Below, one piece after another: positions 1 through 8,111 of a DNA stretch of 64,000 nt (position 1 is the stretch's first letter; each line of letters starts with the position of its first letter). A program made the position numbers and the translations under genes. A model generated the notes under the pieces. The model saw only the letters and a program-made list of their open reading frames with translations, was not told the origin of the DNA and ran no database searches. The stretch is from Streptomyces griseicoloratus (lineage in GTDB: Bacteria > Actinomycetota > Actinomycetes > Streptomycetales > Streptomycetaceae), in NCBI RefSeq assembly GCF_014534645.1, contig NZ_JACVQF010000101.1:62001-126000 (forward strand), read 5' to 3'.

Positions 1-541
1 CCATCGGCTCGGCGGTGGCGTTGTGGTGGGCGTGCCAGTTCCAGCCGGCCTGCGGGAGGAAGTCGCCGCGCCGCATGGCCACCGGGTCGCGCCCGACGAC
101 CGTCCACACGCCCTCGCCCTCGACGACGAAGCGGAAGGCGTGCTGGGTGTGCCGGTGCTCGGGGGCGTCCTCGCCCGGCATGAGGTACTGGATGGCCGCC
201 CACAGCGTCGGGGTGGCGAACGGCCGCCCGCCGAGGGAGGGGTTGGCCAGCGCGATGGCCCGGCGCTCGCCGCCACGGCCGACGGGGACCAGGTCGCCGG
301 CCCGCGCCGCCAGCTCCCGCAGCCGCTCCCAGCGCCACAGGTGCGGCACGGCGCGCGAGCGCGGGTGGGCCGGCATCAGGTCGCCGATCTCGGTCCACAG
401 CGGTACGAGCAGCTCCTGCTCGAAGCCCCGGTACAGCTCTTCGAGCGCCGGGGTGACCTCGGGTTGCCCCTCCGCGGTGACGGCCTGGAGCCGGACCGGG
501 GAACCCGTAGCGGTGTCTTGGGCGAGGGAGGACTGAGTCAC
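1..541 (-). CDS. Gentisate 1,2-dioxygenase-like cupin protein, 3' end off the window
   Basis: The first 180 residues are visible and the gene continues beyond position 1. The sequence matches the N-terminal half of gentisate 1,2-dioxygenase, the non-haem Fe(II) enzyme that opens gentisate to maleylpyruvate. A conserved cupin begins around residue 118 (QYLMPGEDAPEHRHTQHAFR); H129 and H131 are the expected metal ligands, with further histidines at H170 and H172. The GTG at 541 is taken as the start, but an in-frame ATG at 568 is possible and neither has a strong ribosome site. The gene is divergent from an IclR regulator, with a perfect inverted repeat in between, so control by that regulator is likely. 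The family call is firm from the motif; the exact substrate is inferred. Confidence 0.8.
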   Translation of the reverse strand, partial: MTQSSLAQDTATGSPVRLQAVTAEGQPEVTPALEELYRGFEQELLVPLWTEIGDLMPAHPRSRAVPHLWRWERLRELAARAGDLVPVGRGGERRAIALANPSLGGRPFATPTLWAAIQYLMPGEDAPEHRHTQHAFRFVVEGEGVWTVVGRDPVAMRRGDFLPQAGWNWHAHHNATAEPM

Positions 542-580
542 GGACCACAGCGTGCGCCGCGTCCTCATCGCGGGCATGTA

Positions 581-599
581 GATTCTGGAGAGCAGAATC
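581..599. promoter_or_regulatory. Probable IclR operator, perfect inverted repeat
   Basis: Arms GATTCTG and CAGAATC (7 bp each) flank a 5-bp spacer and match perfectly. The site lies between the divergent gentisate dioxygenase and IclR genes, 13 bp before the IclR start. IclR proteins bind short palindromes of this kind. The assignment is inferred from position and symmetry. Confidence 0.6.
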
Positions 600-612
600 G
601 TGAGGACGTGCC

Positions 613-1389
613 ATGGACAAGCCGCTCAAGACACCACCGCCGTATCCCATCGCCAGCGTGGACCACGCGCTGCGGGCGGCGACGATGCTGCAGATGGAGG
701 GCGGCGCGACCGTGTCGCAGATCGCCGAGCGGCTGGGTGTCGCCAGGTCGACCGCGCACCGGGTCCTGGCGATGCTCGTCTACCGGGATTTCGCCGTGCA
801 GGACGAGGACCGCGTCTACCGTGCCGGGCCGGTGCTGGAGCTCGCGGCGCACTCCCAGTCCCTCGTGTCCCGGCTGCGCGCGGCGGCGCTGCCGCATCTG
901 CACCGGCTCGTCGGTCTCCTGGACGAGACCGCGAACCTGATCGTGCGCACGGGGGACACGGCCCGTTTCATCGCCAGTGTCGAATGCCGGCAGGCGCTGC
1001 GGGTCGGCTCCCGGGAGGGCATGGTCTTCCCGGCCCATCGCACGACGGCGGGGCTGCTCCTGCTGGCCGACCTCACCGACGAGGAACTGGAGGAGGTCTA
1101 CGCCCCCGGGCGCTACCGCGACCGCCCGGCCGACCGCCCGGATCTCGCCCGGCTGCGGACGGAGCTGAGGCGGCTGCGCCGCAACGGGTTCGCCGTCAAC
1201 AAGGAGCGGTCCGAACGCGGGCTGGTCGCCGTCGGCGTACCGGTGCGCGACGCGCGGGGCACCGCGCTGGCCGGCCTGTCGGTGTCGATGCCGGGCGTGC
1301 GGTACGACCCGCACGCGCTCCAGTCCCTGGTGGCCACGCTGAACGCCACGGCACGCGCCCTGGAGAGGGACCTGGCGGAGGGGCCCTGA
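613..1389 (+). CDS. IclR-family transcriptional regulator
   Basis: A 258-residue protein of normal IclR length. The N-terminal winged helix spans roughly residues 14-75 (VSQIAERLGVARSTAHRVLA is the recognition region). It is followed by the IclR effector domain to about residue 250, with the typical segments FPAHRTTAGLLLLA and ERGLVAVGVPV. The ATG at 613 has a GAGG ribosome site about 8 nt upstream. The gene is transcribed away from the gentisate dioxygenase, with a palindrome between them, so it probably represses or activates gentisate degradation in response to an aromatic acid. Family assignment is secure; ligand and direction of control are inferred. Confidence 0.9.
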   Translation: MDKPLKTPPPYPIASVDHALRAATMLQMEGGATVSQIAERLGVARSTAHRVLAMLVYRDFAVQDEDRVYRAGPVLELAAHSQSLVSRLRAAALPHLHRLVGLLDETANLIVRTGDTARFIASVECRQALRVGSREGMVFPAHRTTAGLLLLADLTDEELEEVYAPGRYRDRPADRPDLARLRTELRRLRRNGFAVNKERSERGLVAVGVPVRDARGTALAGLSVSMPGVRYDPHALQSLVATLNATARALERDLAEGP

Positions 1390-1489
1390 GTCGCCGGCGG
1401 CCGGGCTGCGCCCTCGACGGGCACACGGACCCCACAGCCCTGCCGGTGCCCGCCGCCGACCCGCGGTTGGACGCCGTCCGCGCGCACCT

Positions 1490-2527
1490 TCACGAGTCCT
1501 CGTCGTCCCGGTCTTCCGGAGACCGCTCGTCGACGACCCCGGCGAAGGCCGAGGCGACGAGCGCGACCGCGCTGTCGCCGTCGCGGGCCAGTTGACGAAG
1601 GATCTCCTGAGCGGCGGTCCCCGGCAGCTCGACCAGCGCCTGGGTCAGACGTAGCCGCGTCGCGGAGTCCGCGGTGGGCGCGGCGAGTTCGTCGGCCAGT
1701 GCGGTCGTGATCCGGTCCGCGCACCCGGGGTCCTGGGACAGCGCTCCCAGGACCTCCGCCGCTTCGACGTCGTTGCAGCCCTCGACGACCATGGCGACGA
1801 GCGTCGGCACGGCGCCGGTGACGCCACGCCTGCCCAACGCGAGAGCCGCGTACCTGCGCACCGTGGGGTCCGGGTCCCCGAGCGCGTCCGCCAGCACCGC
1901 GGTCGCTCCCGGGGCGTCGGCCATCTCGGCGATCGCCCGCACCGCGCGTCGCCGGACGTCGACGTCCGGCGAGTGCACGCCGGCGGCCAGTGCCGCAACA
2001 CCGTCGCCGCCCGAGCGGGCGAGCGCCCAGCGCAGGGCGCCCGCGACGTTGGGGTCGGACTCGGCGAGGACCGCCCCGGCCAGCAGCTCGACGGGAACCG
2101 GCACGCCCTCCGGCTGGGCCAGCACGGCCTGCTGCCTGCGCGCGGCACTGGCCGAGTCGAGCCCCTGCATGAGCTCGACGATGCGCAGGACGTCCTGCCA
2201 GCCGGTGGGCGCCGACGCGTCGACGGCGCGGAGCCGTTCCAGCAGCTCCCGTTCCCGCTCCAGGCGGTCTTCCGTCCACCGGATGAGGTCGCCGACCAGG
2301 GCGGACGGTGTGAAGGCGGGGTCCTGCAGCGCGCGCCCGATCTGCTTGAGCGAGAGCCCGAGGGACCGCAGGCTCTCCACGTGGAAGATCCTGCGGACGT
2401 CGTCTGCGGAGTACTCGCGGTAGCCGCCGGCGGTGCGGCCCGTCGGTCGTACCAGCCCGAGGGCGTCGTAGTGCCGGAGCATCCGCGCGCTCACCCCCGA
2501 GTGCCGGACCACGTCACCGATCAGCAT
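1490..2527 (-). CDS. MerR-family regulator fused to HEAT-like repeats
   Basis: A 345-residue protein. Residues 1-70 are a MerR winged helix (MLIGDVVRHSGVSARMLRHY) followed by the usual antiparallel coiled coil with arginine/glutamate-rich helices around residues 85-105. Instead of a small ligand domain, the rest (about 120-330) is a series of helical repeats of HEAT/PBS-lyase type, for example VLADALGDPDPTVRRYAALA. Its ATG overlaps the stop of the preceding HEAT-repeat gene by 7 nt, so the two are co-translated. MerR proteins with a HEAT-repeat sensor are known in Streptomyces, but their signal is not. DNA binding is well supported; the inducer is unknown. Confidence 0.85.
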   Translation of the reverse strand: MLIGDVVRHSGVSARMLRHYDALGLVRPTGRTAGGYREYSADDVRRIFHVESLRSLGLSLKQIGRALQDPAFTPSALVGDLIRWTEDRLERERELLERLRAVDASAPTGWQDVLRIVELMQGLDSASAARRQQAVLAQPEGVPVPVELLAGAVLAESDPNVAGALRWALARSGGDGVAALAAGVHSPDVDVRRRAVRAIAEMADAPGATAVLADALGDPDPTVRRYAALALGRRGVTGAVPTLVAMVVEGCNDVEAAEVLGALSQDPGCADRITTALADELAAPTADSATRLRLTQALVELPGTAAQEILRQLARDGDSAVALVASAFAGVVDERSPEDRDDEDS

Positions 2528-3225
2528 TCCGCGGCCCCCGCGGCAGCGGCTCGTTCCGGACCGAGGGTCACGATGCGCTCAGCCTCGTCGACGGCCGCGT
2601 GGAAGCCGGTCTCCGGGTTCCGCCGCAGCAGCTCGGTGGCACGGGCGTGCGCGGCCACCGCCGGGTCGGGGCTCGCCGCGGCCCTCTCCAGGGCGGGCCC
2701 GGTCACGTCGCCGAGGCCGACGAGGGCCCGGCTCAGGCTCAGCTGCACGTCGCGGTCGCCGCGGCCGAGCTCCCTGACCAGTTCACCGGCCAGGTCCGCC
2801 TTCTCGTCCTCGGGCACGAGGACGACCGCGACGCGCCACGCGGTCCGCGCCACCTCGTCGTCGGCGTCGTGCAGCATGTCGCGCGTGATCCAGGCCCACG
2901 CACTCCTGTCGCCGATCTTGGAGAGCGTGTGCAACGCCTGGCTGCGGGCCCGCGTGCGCCCGGAGTCGAGTTCCCGGCGCATCCGGGGCAGGGTGATCTC
3001 CGGGGGGAGGCGGGTCAGCGCCCAGGACAGCATGTCCCGCACGAAGAAGTCCGGCTCGACCGCGCACCGCTCGACGAGCGTCTCCAGGAATCCGGGGTCG
3101 GGGTTCGAGCCGGCCGCCAGGGCCGCCTGAAGCCGGACCGACGAGTCCCCGGCACTCAGGACGGCGGCCACGCGGGCGTTGTGCGGGGTTGCGTGGGCTG
3201 CGTTTGTCGGGTTGATCGAAACCAC
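2521..3225 (-). CDS. HEAT-repeat protein, partner of the adjacent MerR regulator
   Basis: A 234-residue, probably cytosolic protein built of tandem helical repeats of about 30 residues (for example SQALHTLSKIGDRSAWAWIT and VQLSLSRALVGLGDVTGPAL), with no catalytic motif visible. It is the first gene of a two-gene operon with the MerR-HEAT regulator, overlapping it by 7 nt. The GTG at 3225 sits directly behind an AGGAGG sequence, which is unusually close, so a start a few codons downstream cannot be excluded. The repeats resemble those in the neighbouring regulator, suggesting that the two bind each other or a shared ligand. Function is not known. Confidence 0.75.
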   Translation of the reverse strand: MVSINPTNAAHATPHNARVAAVLSAGDSSVRLQAALAAGSNPDPGFLETLVERCAVEPDFFVRDMLSWALTRLPPEITLPRMRRELDSGRTRARSQALHTLSKIGDRSAWAWITRDMLHDADDEVARTAWRVAVVLVPEDEKADLAGELVRELGRGDRDVQLSLSRALVGLGDVTGPALERAAASPDPAVAAHARATELLRRNPETGFHAAVDEAERIVTLGPERAAAAGAAEC

Positions 3226-3243
3226 CTCCTGCGCCCAGGGGAC

Positions 3244-3264
3244 ACCTTGTCACCGTGTCAAGGT
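3244..3264. promoter_or_regulatory. Probable MerR operator
   Basis: Nearly perfect inverted repeat: arms ACCTTGTCA and TGTCAAGGT (8 of 9 pairs) around CCG. It lies 19 bp upstream of the GTG of the HEAT/MerR operon. On the minus strand a consensus -35 hexamer TTGACA falls within it. MerR regulators bind such dyads inside their own promoters, so autoregulation is inferred. Confidence 0.5.
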
Positions 3265-3352
3265 CAAGTCCGTGACCGGCCTGCGGGTCAGCGCACGGTC
3301 AGGCCGCGGACTCTTTCTTGAGCGAGCGATCCAGATAAGTTACGGTGGAGCC

Positions 3353-3931
3353 GTGGCAAGGACACGGGAGTTCGACACCGAGGCAGCGGTGACCCGCGCC
3401 ATGGAGCTGTTCTGGACGCGCGGCTACGAGGCGACCTCGGTGCGCGACCTGACCCAGCACCTGGGGATCGGACAGGGGTCCCTGTACGCCGCGTTCGGCG
3501 ACAAGGACGGCCTGTACCGGGCCGCGCTGGAGCACTACCGCACCACCCTCGCGGCGGCCGCCCTGCGCAGTCTGGAGGAGGGGGCGGACGCCCGCGCGGC
3601 GATCCGTACGCTGCTGACGGAGCGGATCCGCATCGCCGTCGGAAACGGCGGCCAGGGCTGCCTGGCCGTCAACGCGGTCTGCGAGCGGCTGCCCCAGGAC
3701 GCGGCGACCCGGCGCACCGTGCGCGACATGCAGGACGCGAGCCGGGAGGCGTTGACCGAGGTGCTGCGGGCCGCGATGGAGCGGGGCGAGATCGCGGCCC
3801 GGCACGACCCGCACACGATCGCCGCGTTCCTGGTCACCTTCCTCAACGGGCTGCTGGTCTCCTCGAAGATCACGCCGGACACGTCCTCCCTCGAACCCCT
3901 CGTCGAGGTCGCACTGACCGCTCTCGACTGA
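3353..3931 (+). CDS. TetR/AcrR-family regulator
   Basis: Taken from the GTG at 3353 this is a 192-residue TetR protein. The N-terminal helix-turn-helix is clear (MELFWTRGYEATSVRDLTQH, then LGIGQGSLYAAFGDKDGLYR, residues about 13-60) and a helical ligand domain follows. A longer reading from further upstream would add a non-homologous leader, so it was not used. The gene precedes an epoxide-hydrolase-type enzyme in the same direction (111 bp gap), which is a plausible target. The next gene on the left is divergent and carries a different operator. Confidence 0.85.
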   Translation: MARTREFDTEAAVTRAMELFWTRGYEATSVRDLTQHLGIGQGSLYAAFGDKDGLYRAALEHYRTTLAAAALRSLEEGADARAAIRTLLTERIRIAVGNGGQGCLAVNAVCERLPQDAATRRTVRDMQDASREALTEVLRAAMERGEIAARHDPHTIAAFLVTFLNGLLVSSKITPDTSSLEPLVEVALTALD

Positions 3932-4042
3932 GGGGCGCCGCGACCACGGCCGGACGTTTTTCATGCCCCGAATCTGTAACGCTCGCCAAAGAAAGACGCC
4001 GACCACACCCACCGCACCCAAGGCAGGAAGCACCACGTCGTG

Positions 4043-4921
4043 ATGTACGACCACACCTCAACGCCCCTGCGCACCGGCCGTGCCGCCGTCAACGGCACGA
4101 GCCTGCACTACCGGACGGCCGGGTCCGGCCCCGCCGTGGTGCTGCTGCACGGCGTGCCCAAGACCGGCTACCACTGGCGCCACCTGGTCCCGAAGCTGAC
4201 GCCCCACCACACCGTCGTCGTTCCCGACCTGCGCGGTCTCGGCGACTCCGCCCGCCCCGCGGACGGCTACGACTCCGCGACGATGAGCGACGACATCGCC
4301 GAGCTGATGGCCCGCCTCGGACACGAGACATACGCCGTGATCGGCGAGGACTGGGGAGCGGTGATCGGCTACCAGCTCGCCGCCCGCCACCGCGACCACG
4401 CCACCGCCCTCGTCTTCGCCGAGGCGCTGTTCCCCGGCTTCGGCTTCGAGGACCACACCGCCCTCACCCCCGAGAACGTCTCCAGCGGCATGCACCTGTG
4501 GCACCTGGGCTTCTACTTCCAGCCCGACGTCCCCGAGATGCTGATCTCCGGGCGCGAACGCGAACTGATCACCTACATGATCAAGAACGAGCGCAGCCAC
4601 CCCGACACCGCCACCCCCGACGCGATCGAGGAGTACGTGCGCTGCTACTCCATGCCCGGCGGCATCCGCGCGATGCTCGCCGTCTACCGGGCGATGCTCA
4701 CCGACGCCGAACAGAACCGGCAGGCCGCCCGCAAGAAGCTGGACATCCCGGTCCTGGCACTCGGCGGCTCCGCCTTCATCGGCGCACGCAACGAGTCCCA
4801 GGCACGGCTCGTGGCCCACGACGTCACCGGACACGTCTTCGAGGCGGGCCACGACCTCGCGGAGGAAGTACCCGACGAGATGGCCGAGGTGGTCGTGCCG
4901 TTCCTGGCGGCGCACCGGTAG
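4043..4921 (+). CDS. Alpha/beta hydrolase, epoxide hydrolase type
   Basis: About 292 residues with the alpha/beta-hydrolase fold. It shows HGVPKTGYHWRHLVP (oxyanion-hole HGxP motif, near residue 37) and the nucleophile elbow GEDWGA. There aspartate replaces serine (D104 counted from the GTG at 4040), as in epoxide hydrolases and haloalkane dehalogenases. The catalytic histidine is H271 in EAGHDLAEEVP. A GTG at 4040 precedes the ATG at 4043; GGCAGGAAG is the ribosome site for either. It is preceded by a TetR regulator and followed by a strong hairpin terminator, so it is probably a single-gene detoxification or catabolic unit. Epoxide versus halide substrate cannot be decided from sequence. 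Confidence 0.85.
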   Translation: MYDHTSTPLRTGRAAVNGTSLHYRTAGSGPAVVLLHGVPKTGYHWRHLVPKLTPHHTVVVPDLRGLGDSARPADGYDSATMSDDIAELMARLGHETYAVIGEDWGAVIGYQLAARHRDHATALVFAEALFPGFGFEDHTALTPENVSSGMHLWHLGFYFQPDVPEMLISGRERELITYMIKNERSHPDTATPDAIEEYVRCYSMPGGIRAMLAVYRAMLTDAEQNRQAARKKLDIPVLALGGSAFIGARNESQARLVAHDVTGHVFEAGHDLAEEVPDEMAEVVVPFLAAHR

Positions 4922-4928
4922 CCGACGT

Positions 4929-4964
4929 CCGTCCGCCGGGGGCCGGAGGGCCCCTGGCGGACGG
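4929..4964. terminator. Bidirectional hairpin terminator between convergent genes
   Basis: A 16-bp stem (4929-4944 with 4949-4964, one G-U pair) with a 4-nt loop. It starts 8 nt after the epoxide-hydrolase stop and lies before the 3' end of the convergent MBL gene, so it can serve both. Confidence 0.75.
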
Positions 4965-5017
4965 TGATCGCCAGCTCGGCCTGCGCCGCTGCCGACATCG
5001 GGATTTCCTGTGGCGGC

Positions 5018-5788
5018 CTAGCCGACCGGGAAGGTGGTACCGGGTGCGGCATAGTCGACGGGACCGTCGAACCGGGCCGAGGCGCGTGCCACCGCCTGGT
5101 CCGGGGTGAGGAACCGGCCGACGTGGGTGACGATCAACCGGCCCGCCCGGGCCGCGCTCGCCGTGTCGCCGGTGTCTTCCGGCGTGTGGTGCACCTGTTC
5201 GTCCTCGGCCGGCGCCTGGGCGCTCTCGGCCTCGCACAGCAACACGTCGCACCCCTCGGCCAGTTCCGTGAGGTTCGCGCACGGTGCCGTGTCGCCGGAG
5301 TAGACCAGCGACCGGCCCCCGGCCTCGATGCGCACCGCGAAGGCCGGTATGCCGTGTGCCACTGCCCTGCTGGTCATGGTGAGCGCGCCGACGCGTGCCT
5401 GATGCCCGTCGGCCAGCTCGTGGACGGCGAAGGCGCGCTCGACCGGGCTGCGCGTCGCGCCGTTGGTGAGGAAATGAGCCAACCGGTCGGCGATTCCGGG
5501 CGGTCCGTACAGGGGGATGGGCGCGGCAAGCCGAATGTCCGCGAAGAGCGCCGCGTAGTAGGCGGTGAGCAGGTCCGCGCTGTGATCGGCATGCAGGTGC
5601 GAGATCCAGATCGCGTCCACCTCGTCGAGCCCGACATGCCGCTGCAACTGCGCCAGCGTCCCGCTGCCCGCGTCCACCCAGACGTGAGTGCCGCCGCTGG
5701 ACACGAGGTAGCCGGAGCACGCGTTGTCCACGCTCGCATAGGGCGTCGCACAACCCAGCACGGTGAGACGGAGGGGATCACTGGCCAT
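5018..5788 (-). CDS. MBL-fold metallo-hydrolase
   Basis: A 256-residue metallo-beta-lactamase-fold protein without a signal peptide. The zinc motif HLHADH lies at residues 64-69, preceded by the strand VWVDAGSG. Later ligand regions include VAHGIPAFAVRIE, a YSGDTAPC segment holding the bridging aspartate, and a C-terminal THVGRF histidine. Overall it resembles the RNase Z/arylsulfatase-like branch of MBL proteins. The start codon ATG at 5788 fits the beginning of the fold. It stands alone, convergent with the epoxide hydrolase, and gives no operon hint about substrate. Fold and metal site are secure; function is not assigned. Confidence 0.85.
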   Translation of the reverse strand: MASDPLRLTVLGCATPYASVDNACSGYLVSSGGTHVWVDAGSGTLAQLQRHVGLDEVDAIWISHLHADHSADLLTAYYAALFADIRLAAPIPLYGPPGIADRLAHFLTNGATRSPVERAFAVHELADGHQARVGALTMTSRAVAHGIPAFAVRIEAGGRSLVYSGDTAPCANLTELAEGCDVLLCEAESAQAPAEDEQVHHTPEDTGDTASAARAGRLIVTHVGRFLTPDQAVARASARFDGPVDYAAPGTTFPVG

Positions 5789-5817
5789 CCGGGGAGTCTA
5801 TAGAACGTCGGGACCGG

Positions 5818-6060
5818 CTAGTTGATGGTCAGGGTCCGCTGTGCCGTGAGACTGCGGGACGAGCGTGCGATGGCGAAGGTGTAGGAACCGGGTACGAGCA
5901 CCCAGGCACCCGCCTGCCGGACCGTGAGGTCCTGCGCGGGGATGGTGAGGGTGAGGCCCGTACGGCGAGTTCCCGGAGCCGGACACCGATCCGCACCCGG
6001 CGGTCGTCGTCCCGGCCCAGAAAACCGTGGGCGACCAGTTCACCCACGAGCCGGGATCAT
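5818..6060 (-). pseudogene. Remnant of a GH3 beta-glucosidase C-terminus
   Basis: Reading leftwards to the TAG at 5818-5820 gives a tail containing LTVRQAGAWVLVPGSYTFAI and then ARSSRSLTAQRTLTIN. This is the fibronectin-III-like end found in family 3 beta-glucosidases. Upstream the frame is lost within about 60 codons and no catalytic GH3 domain is present, so only a decayed 3' fragment remains. The recognisable part is roughly 5818-5976; the rest to 6060 is included because no other gene occupies it. Confidence 0.5.
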
Positions 6061-6064
6061 CGTG

Positions 6065-6982
6065 TCACTCCTCGTCCGTGCGGAGCAGTCGGGCCCCGAC
6101 CCGCGCGGCCGTCTCGCGCAGCCAGATGTGGGCCGCGTCATGGGTGTGGACCGGGTGCCACCACAACGCTTCCCGCAGCGGCACCGCCTCGTAGGGCGGT
6201 TCCACCACCCGCACCGCGGCGATCGGCGCCAGCATCCGCGCCAGCCGTGCCTGGATCAGGGCGATGCGCCGGGTGCCGGCGATCATCAGGGGCAGCAGCT
6301 GGAAGCTGTCGACGGAGACCTCGACGCGCGGCTCGATGCCGAGCATGCCCAGCTGCCGGACCGCGGGGGCGTCATAAGTGCGCTGGTACGTCACCCACGG
6401 CAGCCGGGCCAGGTCACGCCGGGTGAGCCGGTCCTCGACGCCGGCGTGGTCCCGCGCCACGAGGAACACCCAGCGGTCGTCGTAGAGGTCGGTGGCGGGG
6501 AAGTCGCTGATCACGCCGTGCGGCATGAGCAGGCCGTCGGTGGCGCTGAGCAGGGTGGCGGTGTCGTCGACGACGGTCGGCGGGGTCTGGGTGAAGCGGA
6601 GCCGGATGCCGGGGGCCTCCTCGTGCACGACGCGCGCGAGTCCGGTGCCGAAGACGGCGACGGCGTAGTCGGACGCCATCAGCCGGAACTCGCGGTTCTC
6701 CCTGGCCGGGTCGAAGTCGGCCTGGCTGGAGAAGAGGCGTTCGAGTACGTCGTAGGCGGTGGAGGTGCGGTCCAGGAGCACCTGGCCGAGTGCGGTCAGC
6801 TCGTAGTGGCCGCCGACGCGGGCGAGCAGGTCGTCGTCGAAGTGCCGGCGCAGCCGGGCCAGCGCCGCGCTCATCGCGGGCTGGCTCAGACCGACGCGCT
6901 GCCCGGCCCGGGTGACGTTCCGCTCCTCCAGCAGGGCGCGCAGCGCGACGACGAGATTGAGGTCGAGACGGGCCAGGTTCAC
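6065..6982 (-). CDS. LysR-family regulator, NodD/aromatic-catabolism type
   Basis: A 305-residue LysR protein. The HTH lies at residues 4-62 (RLDLNLVVALRALLEERNVT, then RAGQRVGLSQPAMSAALARL) and a periplasmic-binding-like effector domain follows. The DLNLL-type N-terminus and the MPHGVISDFPATDLYDDRWV segment resemble the NodD/NahR/PcpR branch, which senses aromatic compounds. It is divergent from the aromatic operon beginning at 7116, with a 133-bp shared promoter region holding an inverted repeat, the usual layout for a LysR activator of the adjacent operon. Inducer unknown. Confidence 0.9.
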   Translation of the reverse strand: MNLARLDLNLVVALRALLEERNVTRAGQRVGLSQPAMSAALARLRRHFDDDLLARVGGHYELTALGQVLLDRTSTAYDVLERLFSSQADFDPARENREFRLMASDYAVAVFGTGLARVVHEEAPGIRLRFTQTPPTVVDDTATLLSATDGLLMPHGVISDFPATDLYDDRWVFLVARDHAGVEDRLTRRDLARLPWVTYQRTYDAPAVRQLGMLGIEPRVEVSVDSFQLLPLMIAGTRRIALIQARLARMLAPIAAVRVVEPPYEAVPLREALWWHPVHTHDAAHIWLRETAARVGARLLRTDEE

Positions 6983-7028
6983 GGGTCGGTCCCTTGCTGT
7001 TGGGCGAGGAGCAGGGGGAATAAACCCC

Positions 7029-7047
7029 GTGGATGCCGATCATCCAC
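7029..7047. promoter_or_regulatory. Inverted repeat, probable LysR binding site
   Basis: Perfect 6-bp arms GTGGAT and ATCCAC separated by 7 bp, located between the divergent LysR gene and the aromatic operon, about 69 bp before the operon start. Its centre is a T-N7-A rather than the textbook T-N11-A, so the assignment rests on symmetry and position. Confidence 0.4.
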
Positions 7048-7115
7048 AGAATCGATTTCCCTGATCGCGGGGAGCGGGTCCAGATTAGTCCCACCGCAAT
7101 CAGGAGGACACGTCC

Positions 7116-8111
7116 GTGAAACCCGAACCCTCGTCCGCCCTCTTCGCCGGACCGTTCGCCCTCGCCACCCTCTCGACCCCGGACGGGCCGGAGTTCCCCG
7201 CCCTCGTCACCCCCGACGGCCAGGCCCTCGACCTGCGGGACGTCTTCGGCGACGAACGGCTGACCACCCTCGACGTGCTGGACCGCTGGGAGACGGCCCT
7301 GCCGCGGCTGCGCGCCGTCGCGGCCGACGCCGGCCCGGCCCGCACGGCCGTCACGGACCTGCGCGTGCACGCGCCGGTGGCCCCGCGCCAGGTGTTCCAG
7401 TCGGGCGCGAACTACCGGCAGCACGTCATCGACCTGCACGTCGCCCACCGCGCCCCCGGTGACGAACGGCCGGAGGGCGAGCGGCGCGCGGAGGCGGCGG
7501 AGATCATGGACCGGCGGGCGGCCGAGGACCTGCCGTACGTCTTCACCGGTCTGCCGAGCGCGATCACCGGTCCGTACGACGACGTCGTCCTGCCCGCCTG
7601 GGCCGAGAAGCCGGACTGGGAGCTGGAGCTGGCGGTCGTGATCGGCAAGGCGGCCCACCGGGTGCCGGTGGAGGACGCGCCGCAGTACATCGCCGGCTAC
7701 ACCATCGCCAACGACCTGACCGACCGGGCCACCGTCTTCCGCCGGGACATGCCGCAGATCGGCACCGACTGGCTGCGCAGCAAGAACGCGCCCGGGTTCA
7801 CCCCGCTCGGTCCCTGGATCGTGCCGTCCGAGTCCATCACGGACCCCGATGACCTTCGCGTCCGGCTCGAGCTCAACGGCGAGACGATGCAGGACGAGTC
7901 GACCGCAGACATGATCTTCAAGGTCGCGCGCATGGTGTCCTACGCCTCGCAGACCGCCCGTCTGCTCCCCGGCGATCTGGTGCTCACCGGCAGCCCGGCC
8001 GGCAACGGCATGCACTGGGGCCGGCTGCTGCGCGACGGCGATGTCATGGAGGGCACGATCACCGGTCTCGGGGTGCAGCGCACCCGTTGTGTCGCGGAGG
8101 GCGCCGCGTGA
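7116..8111 (+). CDS. Fumarylacetoacetate hydrolase-family protein (first of two)
   Basis: A 331-residue FAH-fold protein, first gene of the catabolic operon. The metal-binding acidic triad is visible as E169 and E171 in DWELELAVVIG and D200 in the YTIANDLTDR stretch. The C-terminal part holds PGDLVLTGSPAGNG, typical of the family. Members hydrolyse C-C bonds of acylpyruvates or act as hydratases/decarboxylases after ring cleavage. Start is GTG 7116 behind a strong AGGAGGA site. The stop overlaps the GTG of the next gene by 4 nt (GTGA). Its role as the C-C hydrolase of this pathway is inferred from context. Confidence 0.85.
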   Translation: MKPEPSSALFAGPFALATLSTPDGPEFPALVTPDGQALDLRDVFGDERLTTLDVLDRWETALPRLRAVAADAGPARTAVTDLRVHAPVAPRQVFQSGANYRQHVIDLHVAHRAPGDERPEGERRAEAAEIMDRRAAEDLPYVFTGLPSAITGPYDDVVLPAWAEKPDWELELAVVIGKAAHRVPVEDAPQYIAGYTIANDLTDRATVFRRDMPQIGTDWLRSKNAPGFTPLGPWIVPSESITDPDDLRVRLELNGETMQDESTADMIFKVARMVSYASQTARLLPGDLVLTGSPAGNGMHWGRLLRDGDVMEGTITGLGVQRTRCVAEGAA

